Part shown: in pieces, positions 55,303 through 63,038 of the stretch | How the letters are laid out: every line of letters starts with the position of its first letter | Numbering within the stretch: the first letter of the stretch is position 1 | NCBI GenBank assembly: GCA_022828105.1 | Contig: JAJEJC010000008.1 | Location: 1-64,000, forward strand | DNA: 64,000 nucleotides | DNA from: Dehalococcoidia bacterium | GTDB taxonomy: Bacteria; Chloroflexota; Dehalococcoidia; Bin125 | Direction of reading: 5' to 3' | Made by a program: the position numbers and the translations under genes | Notes under the pieces: model-generated | The model's input: the letters and a program-made list of their open reading frames with translations, nothing else | The model's database searches: none | Told to the model about the DNA's origin: nothing

Positions 55303-57201
55303 ATGACCACCACATCACCGCAGGCGAACGGATCGGGCAACACCGCGACAGCATCCGGCGGCGCCGCGATCCAGGAACGTGATCGCGTCACCGTCCGTTT
55401 CGCAGGCGACTCCGGCGACGGGATGCAGTTGGCGGGCAACCGATTCGCCGACGCGACCGCCGTCTTCGGCAACGACTTCTCTACGCTGCCCGACTTCCCC
55501 GCCGAGATCCGCGCGCCGGCCGGATCGCTGGCCGGCGTTTCGAGCTTCCAGATCTCGTTCTCCAAGCATCAGATTTTCACGCCCGGCGACGAGCCCGACA
55601 CGCTTGTGGCGATGAATCCCGCCGCGCTTAAGTCTCACCTCGCAGCCCTGACCAAGGGCGGTCTGCTGGTCGTCAACGAGGACGCCTTCACTTCGGGCAA
55701 CCTGAAGAAGGCCAACTACCCGAGCAATCCGCTCGCGGACGGCTCGCTCGACGATTTCCGGATCATCAAGGCGCCGATCACGACGGCAGCGATCGCGGCC
55801 GTCGAGGACCTGGGGCTGACAACGCAGAACGCCGAGCGAACCAAGAACTTCTTTGCGCTGGGGCTGGTCTATTGGCTCTATGACCGCGACCTGGAGCCGA
55901 CGCTTGACTGGATCGAGCAGCGCTTCGGCCGGCTGCCAAACATCGCCGAGGCCAACCGGCGGGCGCTGTTCGCCGGCCACGCCTACGGCGAGACGACCGA
56001 AATTGCCGACGCCCACGTCCGCGTTCCGCCGGCGGTCCTCACGCCCGGCGAGTACCGCACGATCACTGGCAACCAGGCGCTGGTGCTGGGGCTGATCACG
56101 GCCTCGCACCTGACCGACCTGGAGCTGTTCTACGGTTCCTATCCGATTACGCCGGCCTCGGACGTGCTGGTCGAGTTGGCTGCGTTGCGCGAGTTTGGCG
56201 TGCGCACCTTCCAGGCCGAGGACGAGATCTCGGCGATTGGCACGGCCATCGGCGCGGCCTACGGCGGCGGCCTGGGCGTGACCGGCACCTCGGGTCCCGG
56301 GATCGCGCTGAAGAGCGAGGCGCTCAACCTGGCCGTGATGACCGAGCTGCCGCTGTTGGTGCTCGACGTCCAGCGCTCCGGTCCCTCGACCGGTATGCCG
56401 ACCAAGACCGAGCAGACCGACCTGCTGCAGGTGATGTTCGGCCGCAACGGCGAGTCGCCGCTCTGCGTCCTGGCCGCCAAGTCGCCCGGAGACTGCTTCT
56501 ACATGGTCCTCGAGGCCGTGCGGATCGCCTTCCAGTTCGTCACGCCCGTCGTGCTGCTCTCCGACACCTACCTGGCCAACACGGCCGAGCCCTGGCCTGT
56601 GCCTGACATCAACCAGCTCGACAAGATCGACGTGCCCTACCGCAAGCTGGAGCACATCGACCCCGAGGACTTCCAGCCGTACGCGCGCGACCCGGAGACG
56701 CTGGCGCGGATGTTCGTGCCGCCGGGCACCAAGGGCTTTGAACACCGCATCGGCGGTCTGGAGAAGTCCGATATCAGCGGTGACGTGGCGTACTCGCCGG
56801 AGAATCACCAGCGCATGACCGACCTGCGCGGTGAGAAGATCCGCCGAATCGCCAACTTCATGCCCGAGCTCGAAGTCGACGGACCCGATTCGGGCGACAT
56901 GCTCGTGCTCAGTTGGGGTTCGACCTACGGCGCCGTCTTCACCGCCGTGAACGACGCGCGCGAGGCGGGTCACGAGATCGCGCACGCCCATCTGCAGTAC
57001 CTCAACCCCTTCCCGCGCAACCTCGGCGATATCGTCTCGCGCTACAACAAGGTCCTGATTCCCGAGGCCAACACGGGTCAGCTACGCATGTTGATTCGGG
57101 CCAACTTCCTGGTCGACGCCCAGGGCTACAACGAAGTCACCGGACAGCCGCTGTCCGCTCGTCTGCTGACCGAGGCGATCATCAAGATGGCCAGCGAATA
57201 A
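55303..57201 (+). CDS. korA: 2-oxoglutarate:ferredoxin oxidoreductase, alpha subunit (gamma-alpha fusion)
   Basis: 632 residues. Residues 28-210 are the gamma (domain III) part (FAGDSGDGMQLAGNRFA, LPDFPAEIRAP). Residues 255-630 are the alpha part with SYPITPASD and AEDEISAIGTAIGAAYGG. Together with KorB it oxidatively decarboxylates 2-oxoglutarate (or a related 2-oxoacid) with CoA and ferredoxin. Fusion of gamma and alpha is the common two-subunit form. The korB gene follows 49 bases later. Confidence 0.92.
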   Translation: MTTTSPQANGSGNTATASGGAAIQERDRVTVRFAGDSGDGMQLAGNRFADATAVFGNDFSTLPDFPAEIRAPAGSLAGVSSFQISFSKHQIFTPGDEPDTLVAMNPAALKSHLAALTKGGLLVVNEDAFTSGNLKKANYPSNPLADGSLDDFRIIKAPITTAAIAAVEDLGLTTQNAERTKNFFALGLVYWLYDRDLEPTLDWIEQRFGRLPNIAEANRRALFAGHAYGETTEIADAHVRVPPAVLTPGEYRTITGNQALVLGLITASHLTDLELFYGSYPITPASDVLVELAALREFGVRTFQAEDEISAIGTAIGAAYGGGLGVTGTSGPGIALKSEALNLAVMTELPLLVLDVQRSGPSTGMPTKTEQTDLLQVMFGRNGESPLCVLAAKSPGDCFYMVLEAVRIAFQFVTPVVLLSDTYLANTAEPWPVPDINQLDKIDVPYRKLEHIDPEDFQPYARDPETLARMFVPPGTKGFEHRIGGLEKSDISGDVAYSPENHQRMTDLRGEKIRRIANFMPELEVDGPDSGDMLVLSWGSTYGAVFTAVNDAREAGHEIAHAHLQYLNPFPRNLGDIVSRYNKVLIPEANTGQLRMLIRANFLVDAQGYNEVTGQPLSARLLTEAIIKMASE

Positions 57202-57250
57202 CGACGAGATTGACGCAGGATCGAAGACACAGAGCCACAGGAGGCACGAG

Positions 57251-58306
57251 ATGGTACTCCACACGCCGCCATCCCCTGAACTGGTCGAGAACATCATCCC
57301 GATCGCGGACGAGGACCTCTCGCGCAAGGATTATGCGTCCGACGTCGACACCCGTTGGTGCCCCGGCTGCGGCGACTACTCGATCCTCGCCCAGATGCAA
57401 CGCTCGCTGTCCAACATCAACGTCGCGCCCGAGAAGATGGTCTTCGTCTCGGGCATCGGCTGCTCATCGCGCTTCCCCTATTACATGAACACGTACGGGA
57501 TGCACTCGATCCACGGCCGCGCGCCGACGATCGCATCCGGGCTCAAGCTCTCGCGGCCCGACCTGCAGGTCTTCGTGATCACCGGTGACGGCGACGCGCT
57601 GTCGATCGGCGGCAACCACCTGCTGCACGTGCTGCGGCGCAACGTGGATGTCAAGATCTTCCTCTTCAACAACCGCATCTACGGCCTGACCAAGGGCCAG
57701 TACTCGCCGACCTCGGAGCTGGGCAAGGTGACCAAGTCGTCGCCGGTCGGCACGACCGAGCGGCCGCTCAACCCGCTCTCCGTGGCGCTGGCCTCCGAGG
57801 CAACCTTCGTCGCGCGCAGCTACGACACCGACCCCCAGCACTTGCAGACCACGATCGAGCAGGCCGCTCGGCATCACGGCGCCGCCTTCGTCGAGATCCT
57901 GCAGAACTGCAACATCTTCAATGACCGCGCCTTCGCCGATTACACCGACCGCGAAGTCCGCGACGAGCGGCTGCTCTACCTCGAGCACGGTCAGCAAATG
58001 CTGTTCGGCGAGAACCAGGACAAGGGTCTGGCCGTCTCTGCGACCGGCCTCCGCGTGGTCGACGCGCACGGTCCCGACGCGGGCCTAATCCTGCACCACG
58101 ACGCGACGCGACCGTCACCGGACGTGCATCAGCTCCTGGCCCGCTGCAACTACCCCGAGATGCCAGTCCCGATGGGCGTCATCCGCCAGGTCACCGCTCC
58201 CACCTACGGCGACTACCTGGACGGCCAGATCGAGGTCCAGAAGTTCAAGAACCGCCACGACATCGCGCAACTCCTCAAGGGCCGCTCGACCTGGCAGGTG
58301 GAGTAG
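57251..58306 (+). CDS. korB: 2-oxoglutarate:ferredoxin oxidoreductase, beta subunit
   Basis: 351-residue thiamine-pyrophosphate subunit. The TPP motif starts at ITGDGDALSIGGNHL and closes at FLFNNRIYGLTKGQYSPTS. The N-terminal WCPGCGDYSIL and GIGCSSRFPYY segments supply cysteines for an iron-sulfur cluster. The strong ribosome-binding site CACAGGAGGCACGAG precedes ATG. Confidence 0.94.
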   Translation: MVLHTPPSPELVENIIPIADEDLSRKDYASDVDTRWCPGCGDYSILAQMQRSLSNINVAPEKMVFVSGIGCSSRFPYYMNTYGMHSIHGRAPTIASGLKLSRPDLQVFVITGDGDALSIGGNHLLHVLRRNVDVKIFLFNNRIYGLTKGQYSPTSELGKVTKSSPVGTTERPLNPLSVALASEATFVARSYDTDPQHLQTTIEQAARHHGAAFVEILQNCNIFNDRAFADYTDREVRDERLLYLEHGQQMLFGENQDKGLAVSATGLRVVDAHGPDAGLILHHDATRPSPDVHQLLARCNYPEMPVPMGVIRQVTAPTYGDYLDGQIEVQKFKNRHDIAQLLKGRSTWQVE

Positions 58307-58366
58307 GCGAGGAAGCCGCCGACCGCGGGAGTCTCGCCGACCCCAGCACCGACGGCAGATTGCCGA

Positions 58367-59143
58367 CTATCGCCCGCGATTGCCGCCTCCGTCGATGGTG
58401 TGCATGGCTCCGTTGATGTAGATGCTGTCGTCGGAGCAGAGCCAGGTGACCAGGCTGGCGACTTCTTCGGGCTCTCCGTAGCGACCCATGGGATTGGCGG
58501 CGGCGAACGCGTCGTGGACGGCTTCGGGGTTGTCGGGGTCGAACTGGCGCTCGAGGCTGCGCATCATGCGGGTCTCGATCGGACCGGGGCAGACCGCGTT
58601 GACGCGGATGTTCGGCGCGAGCTCCTGCGCGGCCGACTTCGTCATCCCGACGACGGCGTGCTTGGACGCGCCATAGGCGATGATGCCCGGCGTCGGCGAG
58701 AGACCGGCGATTGAGGCGGTGTTGACGATCGCGCCTCCGCCGGACTGCTGCATGGCGGGGGCGACATGCTTCATGCCCAGCCAGACGCCCTTGAGATTGA
58801 CGGCGATGACGCGGTCGAAGTCGGCTTCGTCGAGATCGGTCAGGGCCGAGCGGACGCCTTCGATACCGGCGTTGTTGAAGAAGGCGTCGACGCGGCCGTA
58901 GGCGGAGAGAGCCTGAGCGACGTAGTTGGCGACATCGGATTCTTGCGTGACATCCGCCTCGACGGCGATGCACTCGCCGCCGGCGTTGGAGACGGCGGCG
59001 ACGGTCTCGTCGAGGTCGGATCCCGCAAGGTCGACGGCGACCACCTTGGCTCCGTCGGCGGCGAAGCGGGCGCAGGTCGCGCGTCCGATACCGCCGGCTG
59101 CGCCGGTCACGATGACGACTTTGCCCTCGAATCGATCACTCAT
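58367..59143 (-). CDS. SDR-family oxidoreductase
   Basis: 258-residue classical SDR: TGAAGGIGRATCARF, NNAGIEG, Ser in NTASIAG, YGASK, and CPGPIETRMM. It is similar to the 5572/6399 paralogs (GVWLGMKHVAPAMQQSGGG). Convergent with korB; transcribed away from the rhomboid gene's 3' end across a palindromic repeat. Confidence 0.92.
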   Translation of the reverse strand: MSDRFEGKVVIVTGAAGGIGRATCARFAADGAKVVAVDLAGSDLDETVAAVSNAGGECIAVEADVTQESDVANYVAQALSAYGRVDAFFNNAGIEGVRSALTDLDEADFDRVIAVNLKGVWLGMKHVAPAMQQSGGGAIVNTASIAGLSPTPGIIAYGASKHAVVGMTKSAAQELAPNIRVNAVCPGPIETRMMRSLERQFDPDNPEAVHDAFAAANPMGRYGEPEEVASLVTWLCSDDSIYINGAMHTIDGGGNRGR

Positions 59144-59197
59144 TGGTCGGCGTCCTCTCTCGATTCTCGTTGTGCTGAGGATACTCGTGGCGTCAGG

Positions 59198-59243
59198 GAG
59201 CCCCCCTCTGCCTTCGGCATCTCCCCCCGCGGAGCGGGGGGAG
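59198..59243 (-). repeat. Palindromic two-hairpin repeat, single copy
   Basis: Inverted-orientation unit: CCCCCCTC-TGCC-TTC-GGCA followed by CTCCCCCCGC-GGA-GCGGGGGGAG. It lies between the rhomboid and SDR genes. Confidence 0.85.
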
Positions 59244-59255
59244 CGTGGAGATGGT

Positions 59256-60131
59256 TCAAAAGATCGGGTCGTACCTGCGGGGGGCGGCCCAATCGAGGGC
59301 GAGGTAGACGCAGAGGACGCCCAGCGCGAGCACCGAGAGTTCGGGCAACGGTCTGAGCAGCTTGATCCTGGTTGCGGCGCTGATGAAGCCCGTCCAGTTG
59401 GGGAAGCTCCAGAGGATCAGGGCGGCGAGCGCGCCGACGAACATGCCGCCGAGGTGTCCGCCGATGCTGACCCGGGGGATGAGCAGCGAGAAGACGATGT
59501 TGATCACGAGGAAGGCGAGGATGCCGGAGTCCTGCCAGCGGCGGCCGGAGGCGCGCTCGGCGATCACGACGGCGCCGGCCAGCCCGAAGACCGCGCCCGA
59601 TGCGCCGGCGGTGTAGGCGTTGGGTTCGACCATCAGCGCGCCCAGCGCGCCGCCGGTCAGCGAGACGCCGTAGAGCAGCAGCATTCGCCACCAGCCGATG
59701 GCCGGCTCCAGCATCCGGCCCAGCAGGACGAGGATGAGGACGTTCATGCCCATGTGCAAGAGTCCGTAGTGGAGGAAGGCGGAGGTAACGAGCCGCCACC
59801 ACTCGCCGTCGTAGACAAATGCGCCGTGCAGGGCGAAATCGCGATGGACCTCGGACACGCCGCCGCCCCAGAGCGAGAGCGAGCCGGTGTAGAGCGAGAC
59901 GACGACCCAGACGATGGCGTTGGCGATGGCGAGCGCGTTGGTGACGCGGTAGGGCGAGGCGGTCGACCACTCGCGGGTGCGCTTGCGGCCCTCGGCGACG
60001 CACTCGGGACACTGAAATCCGACCGGCGCCTGCACCATGCACTGCGTGCAGATCGGCCGGTTACAGCGCTGGCAGAGGACCCCGGCCCAGGTGTCCTGGT
60101 GCCGATAGCAGGAGGCATCGCGGGAGCTCAT
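59256..60131 (-). CDS. Rhomboid-family intramembrane serine protease with zinc finger
   Basis: 291 residues. The N-terminal cytosolic part has a B-box-like zinc finger (C8, H11, C20, C23, C28, C31, C41, C44). About six membrane helices follow (63-265). Catalytic and structural residues are H126-x3-N130 in HYGLLHMGMN, nucleophile S178 in AGASGAVFGLAG, and H226 in GGHLGGMFVG. It cleaves single-pass membrane proteins within the bilayer. ATG 60131 is supported by GAGCTC and the finger's start. Confidence 0.93.
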   Translation of the reverse strand: MSSRDASCYRHQDTWAGVLCQRCNRPICTQCMVQAPVGFQCPECVAEGRKRTREWSTASPYRVTNALAIANAIVWVVVSLYTGSLSLWGGGVSEVHRDFALHGAFVYDGEWWRLVTSAFLHYGLLHMGMNVLILVLLGRMLEPAIGWWRMLLLYGVSLTGGALGALMVEPNAYTAGASGAVFGLAGAVVIAERASGRRWQDSGILAFLVINIVFSLLIPRVSIGGHLGGMFVGALAALILWSFPNWTGFISAATRIKLLRPLPELSVLALGVLCVYLALDWAAPRRYDPIF

Positions 60132-60458
60132 GGGGTTCAGTGTATGAGGCAGTGGTCAGTGGTCAGGGAGCAACTTTTTTCTGAGCGGCATCCAGGAAAA
60201 ACAGCGCCGATCTCCAGTGTTTTACTGGGGATCGCGAAGTTCGGCGTGGTTGGAAGTGGTTAGTTTTGGTCAGTCCTGGTAAGTCGGTGGTCATGGTTGC
60301 GCGCCTTTCGCGGTTTGCAGAACGGACATTCTATATGGTACTCGAGTCGGGAACCGGCCGAGGTTGCGTAGGATGCAGGCATGTCCGACCCGCAGAGCTG
60401 AGCTTCCGTGCGGACGTCTGGACGTCTACTATGAGTCCTCACAGACGGAGGCTCGTTC
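60132..60458. other. Intergenic region upstream of the DNA methyltransferase
   Basis: 327 bases without a protein gene. Near 60150-60166 there is a TGGTCAG direct repeat. Positions 60191-60295 hold copy b of the dispersed TGGT-rich repeat, with the small palindrome CCAGT-GTTTT-ACTGG at 60214-60228. The ribosome-binding site GGAG lies at about 60447 before the GTG start. Confidence 0.65.
60191..60295 (+). repeat. Dispersed TGGT-rich repeat, copy b
   Basis: Blocks GGAAAAAC, ACTGGG (after 21 bases), GTGGTTGGAAGTGGTTAG (after 16 bases) and CAGTCCTGGT match copy a (28121-28220, minus strand) in sequence and spacing. The middle blocks differ and a CAGTGTTTT motif sits in the opposite orientation. 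Confidence 0.7.
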
Positions 60459-61679
60459 GTGGGAAGGTCCAAACACTCGCCCGGCACCGTGAGGGACGCG
60501 ATTGTCGGCTACCTGGACTCCCGCTACGGCGACGCGACCGTCACGGAGATCAGGAACGCAGTGGAGTCCGAGCTTGGCGATGTGCCGGCGTCGTCCGTGC
60601 GCTCGTATCTGCGCCTGAGACCAGACGTGTTCGAGCGGACAGGACACGGTCTATACCGGATCAGGAGAGAGCAGCAGGACCGCTCGACAGCGGTGGCCGA
60701 GGAAACCGCCTACTACGCGGCACCCGCCGTTGTGCGGGGACAGGCGCGGCTCTTTCAGTCCGACTGTTTCGACTGGTTCGAGACGTGCGCCGCCAACAGC
60801 TTCCACGCCATTGTCACCGATCCTCCCTATGGCCTGGTCGAGTACACCGAGGCCGAGCAGCGCAAGCTTCGCAGCGGCCGAGGGGGCGTGTGGCGAATTC
60901 CGCCATCGTTCGACGGACATCGGCGATCCCCGGTTCCGCGCTTCACAACTCTGAGCACCGCCGATTTGCAGTACATGAGCGACTTCTTTGAGCGCTTCGG
61001 AACCGAGGTCATTCGGATCCTGGTTCCAGGGGCTCACCTATTCGTCGCGTCAAACCCGTTGGTGTGGCACATTGTGGCAACCGCGCTTGCAGCATCAGGG
61101 CTCGAGAATCGTGGCACAATCACACGCCTCGTCATGACTATGCGAGGCGGCGACCGACCGAAGAACGCTCACGAAGAGTTTCCCGACGTTACCGTGATGC
61201 CGAGGTCCATGGCCGAACCCTGGCTCCTGTTCCGGAAGCCGCTCGAAGGTCGCGTACAAGACAACCTTCGCAAGTGGGGGACAGGCGGATTGCGTCGCGT
61301 CTCTGATCGACGCCCCTTCGGCGACGTGATCAAGTCTTCGCCGACGCAGCCAAACGAAAAAGCGCTCGCCCCTCACCCGTCACTGAAGCCGCAAGCATTT
61401 CTTCGTCAGCTGGTGCGTGCTGCCTTGCCACTAGGGGAAGGGATCATACTTGATCCCTTTGCCGGCTCAGGCTCGACTTTGGCGGCGGCCAATCACCTGG
61501 GCTTGCGCAGTGTAGGTATCGAACAGGATCCCACATTCGTTAAGTTGGCGGAGTCTGCGATTCCTGCGCTTGAAGCGATTACTTGTCCAGGTACACCCAA
61601 CTCTGCCGGAGCTTCGCAATGCCATACCTGTCAAGGGTCGCAGTCTGCGTTCCTAACTCGCTCCGGGGATTTCGTCTGA
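60459..61679 (+). CDS. DNA methyltransferase (N4/N6, beta class)
   Basis: 406 residues. An N-terminal winged-helix-like region (1-70, VRSYLRLRPDVFERTGHGLYR) precedes the methyltransferase. Motif IV DPPYGL (121-126) comes before motif I DPFAGSGST (332-340), the order of beta-class enzymes. Motif X-like HPSLKPQAFLRQLVRAALP is at about 306-323. The last 30 residues have no recognisable motif and are antisense to the remnant restriction gene, so the original C-terminus may be lost. GTG start with GGAG upstream. Confidence 0.85.
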   Translation: MGRSKHSPGTVRDAIVGYLDSRYGDATVTEIRNAVESELGDVPASSVRSYLRLRPDVFERTGHGLYRIRREQQDRSTAVAEETAYYAAPAVVRGQARLFQSDCFDWFETCAANSFHAIVTDPPYGLVEYTEAEQRKLRSGRGGVWRIPPSFDGHRRSPVPRFTTLSTADLQYMSDFFERFGTEVIRILVPGAHLFVASNPLVWHIVATALAASGLENRGTITRLVMTMRGGDRPKNAHEEFPDVTVMPRSMAEPWLLFRKPLEGRVQDNLRKWGTGGLRRVSDRRPFGDVIKSSPTQPNEKALAPHPSLKPQAFLRQLVRAALPLGEGIILDPFAGSGSTLAAANHLGLRSVGIEQDPTFVKLAESAIPALEAITCPGTPNSAGASQCHTCQGSQSAFLTRSGDFV

Positions 61680-61953
61680 AGTCGTCAACCGTTACGTGGC
61701 CGAGATAGACTTCGGTAAATCGCATCGGTGCTCTGTCGACCGCAGGTTCAGACTCGTTGTCGACCCGATAGACGAACACGCACATCCACTGCTCGCGAGC
61801 ACCGTGTGTATCAACGGCGCCTCCTTGCTTTCTGGTCGTCTTGATCTCAACGCCATCAGTCCCAGCCTGGATCCCACGGCGATGCCCCTCTCCCCCGGAC
61901 AGTCTATGGGAGAATGCCAAATCGCCGGCCGATTCCAGTCCTGCGGCAGTCAT
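61579..61953 (-). pseudogene. Truncated restriction endonuclease remnant
   Basis: 124 residues with a PD-(D/E)xK-like core: D33-GV-E36-I-K38 in AGTDGVEIKTT, then GGAVDTHGAREQWMCVFVYRVD and a C-terminal block (TEVYLGHVTVDDF to YLDK) that reads like the end of a type II enzyme. An in-frame stop lies 13 codons upstream of the Met (61990), so no full N-terminal domain can be encoded. Its 3' end overlaps the methyltransferase by 101 bases, convergent. A broken restriction-modification pair is the simplest reading; catalytic activity is unlikely. Confidence 0.6.
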
Positions 61954-62144
61954 CCGGCTGGAGATGCTGGCCGAACGTGCGGAGGAGGGTCAGTCGAGGT
62001 CGGTGACGGTGGCGCGTCGTGAGACACGGCAGTGGTAGGCGGAGTCGTCGGAGGGTCAGCGAGTGGAGGAGTTGGTGGGTCGGTTGTTGGGCTAGAGGTC
62101 GCGGAGGGTGCGGTCGATGCGGCGGAGGGCGTTGGTGATGGTGA

Positions 62145-62630
62145 TCAGGCGGGGGTGGCTTCGGTGAGGGTGACCGTGGGTGGGTTGTAGGAGAGGGCGA
62201 GGTCGAAGTAGCGGAGGACGTCACAGCCCAGCAGGCTGGGCATCTCCCAGTTGCTGACGGGAGTCGGTTGTGGACTTGAGGGTCGTGCGACGAGGACTGG
62301 CAGGTCGATGCTCAGCGGCGCGCCGCGATCGTCCCGAAACGTGAGAGTCGCCGAGCGGATCACGAACCCGCTTGCATCGCCGCTGATCCCGTACAGATCG
62401 AAACGCCCGGCGTCTCGTTCGAAGTCGATGCGGTGATAAGCATCGCCGAGGAGAATGCGCGCGTCCGTCGGGGTAAGCAAGGTGTAGTCGGCGCCCGTGT
62501 CGATGTGCAACTCCAGCGGCGCGCTTCGGTCACCAATGCGTGCCGAGGCTGCGACGACAGGTCGCATCACGTCGCCGAGCAGCGCGTGAAACGGTTCTTC
62601 GTAAAGGAAAATGCCGGGGATCGTCGCCAC
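62145..62630 (-). CDS. Retropepsin-like aspartic protease
   Basis: 161 residues. A single DTGA motif (D44-T-G-A) in LHIDTGADYTLL begins a retropepsin-type half. The downstream LGCDVLRYFDLALSYN supplies the hydrophobic Gly motif near 140. Retropepsin-type bacterial proteins act as homodimers; the substrate is unknown. Its last codon and the upstream gene's stop share one base (GTG start, TAG stop), so the two are coupled. Confidence 0.82.
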   Translation of the reverse strand: MATIPGIFLYEEPFHALLGDVMRPVVAASARIGDRSAPLELHIDTGADYTLLTPTDARILLGDAYHRIDFERDAGRFDLYGISGDASGFVIRSATLTFRDDRGAPLSIDLPVLVARPSSPQPTPVSNWEMPSLLGCDVLRYFDLALSYNPPTVTLTEATPA

Positions 62631-62929
62631 TAGGGGTTCCGACCGCCGGGAAGAAACGACGCCGCGTATGAGTGGCGCGAAGCTGGCCTCACGAAGTGGT
62701 GATACGCGGCGTTGCGTTGCCGGTCGGGCAGGGATTCTCTGGCGGCGAGCATGTCGGCGGGATTATCGAATGTGCGGATCGTTTGGCCGTCGTAGATCAG
62801 GATCCACTTGCCGCGAAGTTGCTCGGCCAAGTCCTGCTGCCGATCGCGCCAACAGGAGGCATTGCGCTCGAACTCGGCGAGTTGTGCGCACTGGGCTGCG
62901 GCGTCGGGCGCAGGAGGGCTGCTGACCAC
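62630..62929 (-). CDS. DUF5678-like small protein, partner of the aspartic protease
   Basis: 99 residues. A central segment FERNASCWRDRQQDLAEQLRGKWILIYDGQTIRTFDNPADMLAA resembles small DUF5678-type proteins often found beside retropepsin-like genes. The 5' end is GTG at 62929 side (MVSSPP); the stop overlaps the protease start. Function unknown. Confidence 0.72.
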   Translation of the reverse strand: MVSSPPAPDAAAQCAQLAEFERNASCWRDRQQDLAEQLRGKWILIYDGQTIRTFDNPADMLAARESLPDRQRNAAYHHFVRPASRHSYAASFLPGGRNP

Positions 62930-63038
62930 TTGGAGGCTCCGTTCTCTTGACGCCGATGCTAGCCCACTTCGCCGATTCTGCGCAGCGTCTACACTGGCGG
63001 GACTGAGTTGGCGCGCGTCTGCGATGGAGGAGTTTTCG

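Noticed and set aside
55315-56991. 558-residue open frame antisense to korA
   Set aside because: Same kind of antisense artefact; korA gamma and alpha motifs are intact on the plus strand.
62050-62144. Short minus-strand reading LITITNALRRIDRTLRDL that looks like a protein end
   Set aside because: No start codon or upstream coding continuation; it sits just after the protease stop in G-rich DNA. It may be a gene remnant but cannot be supported.
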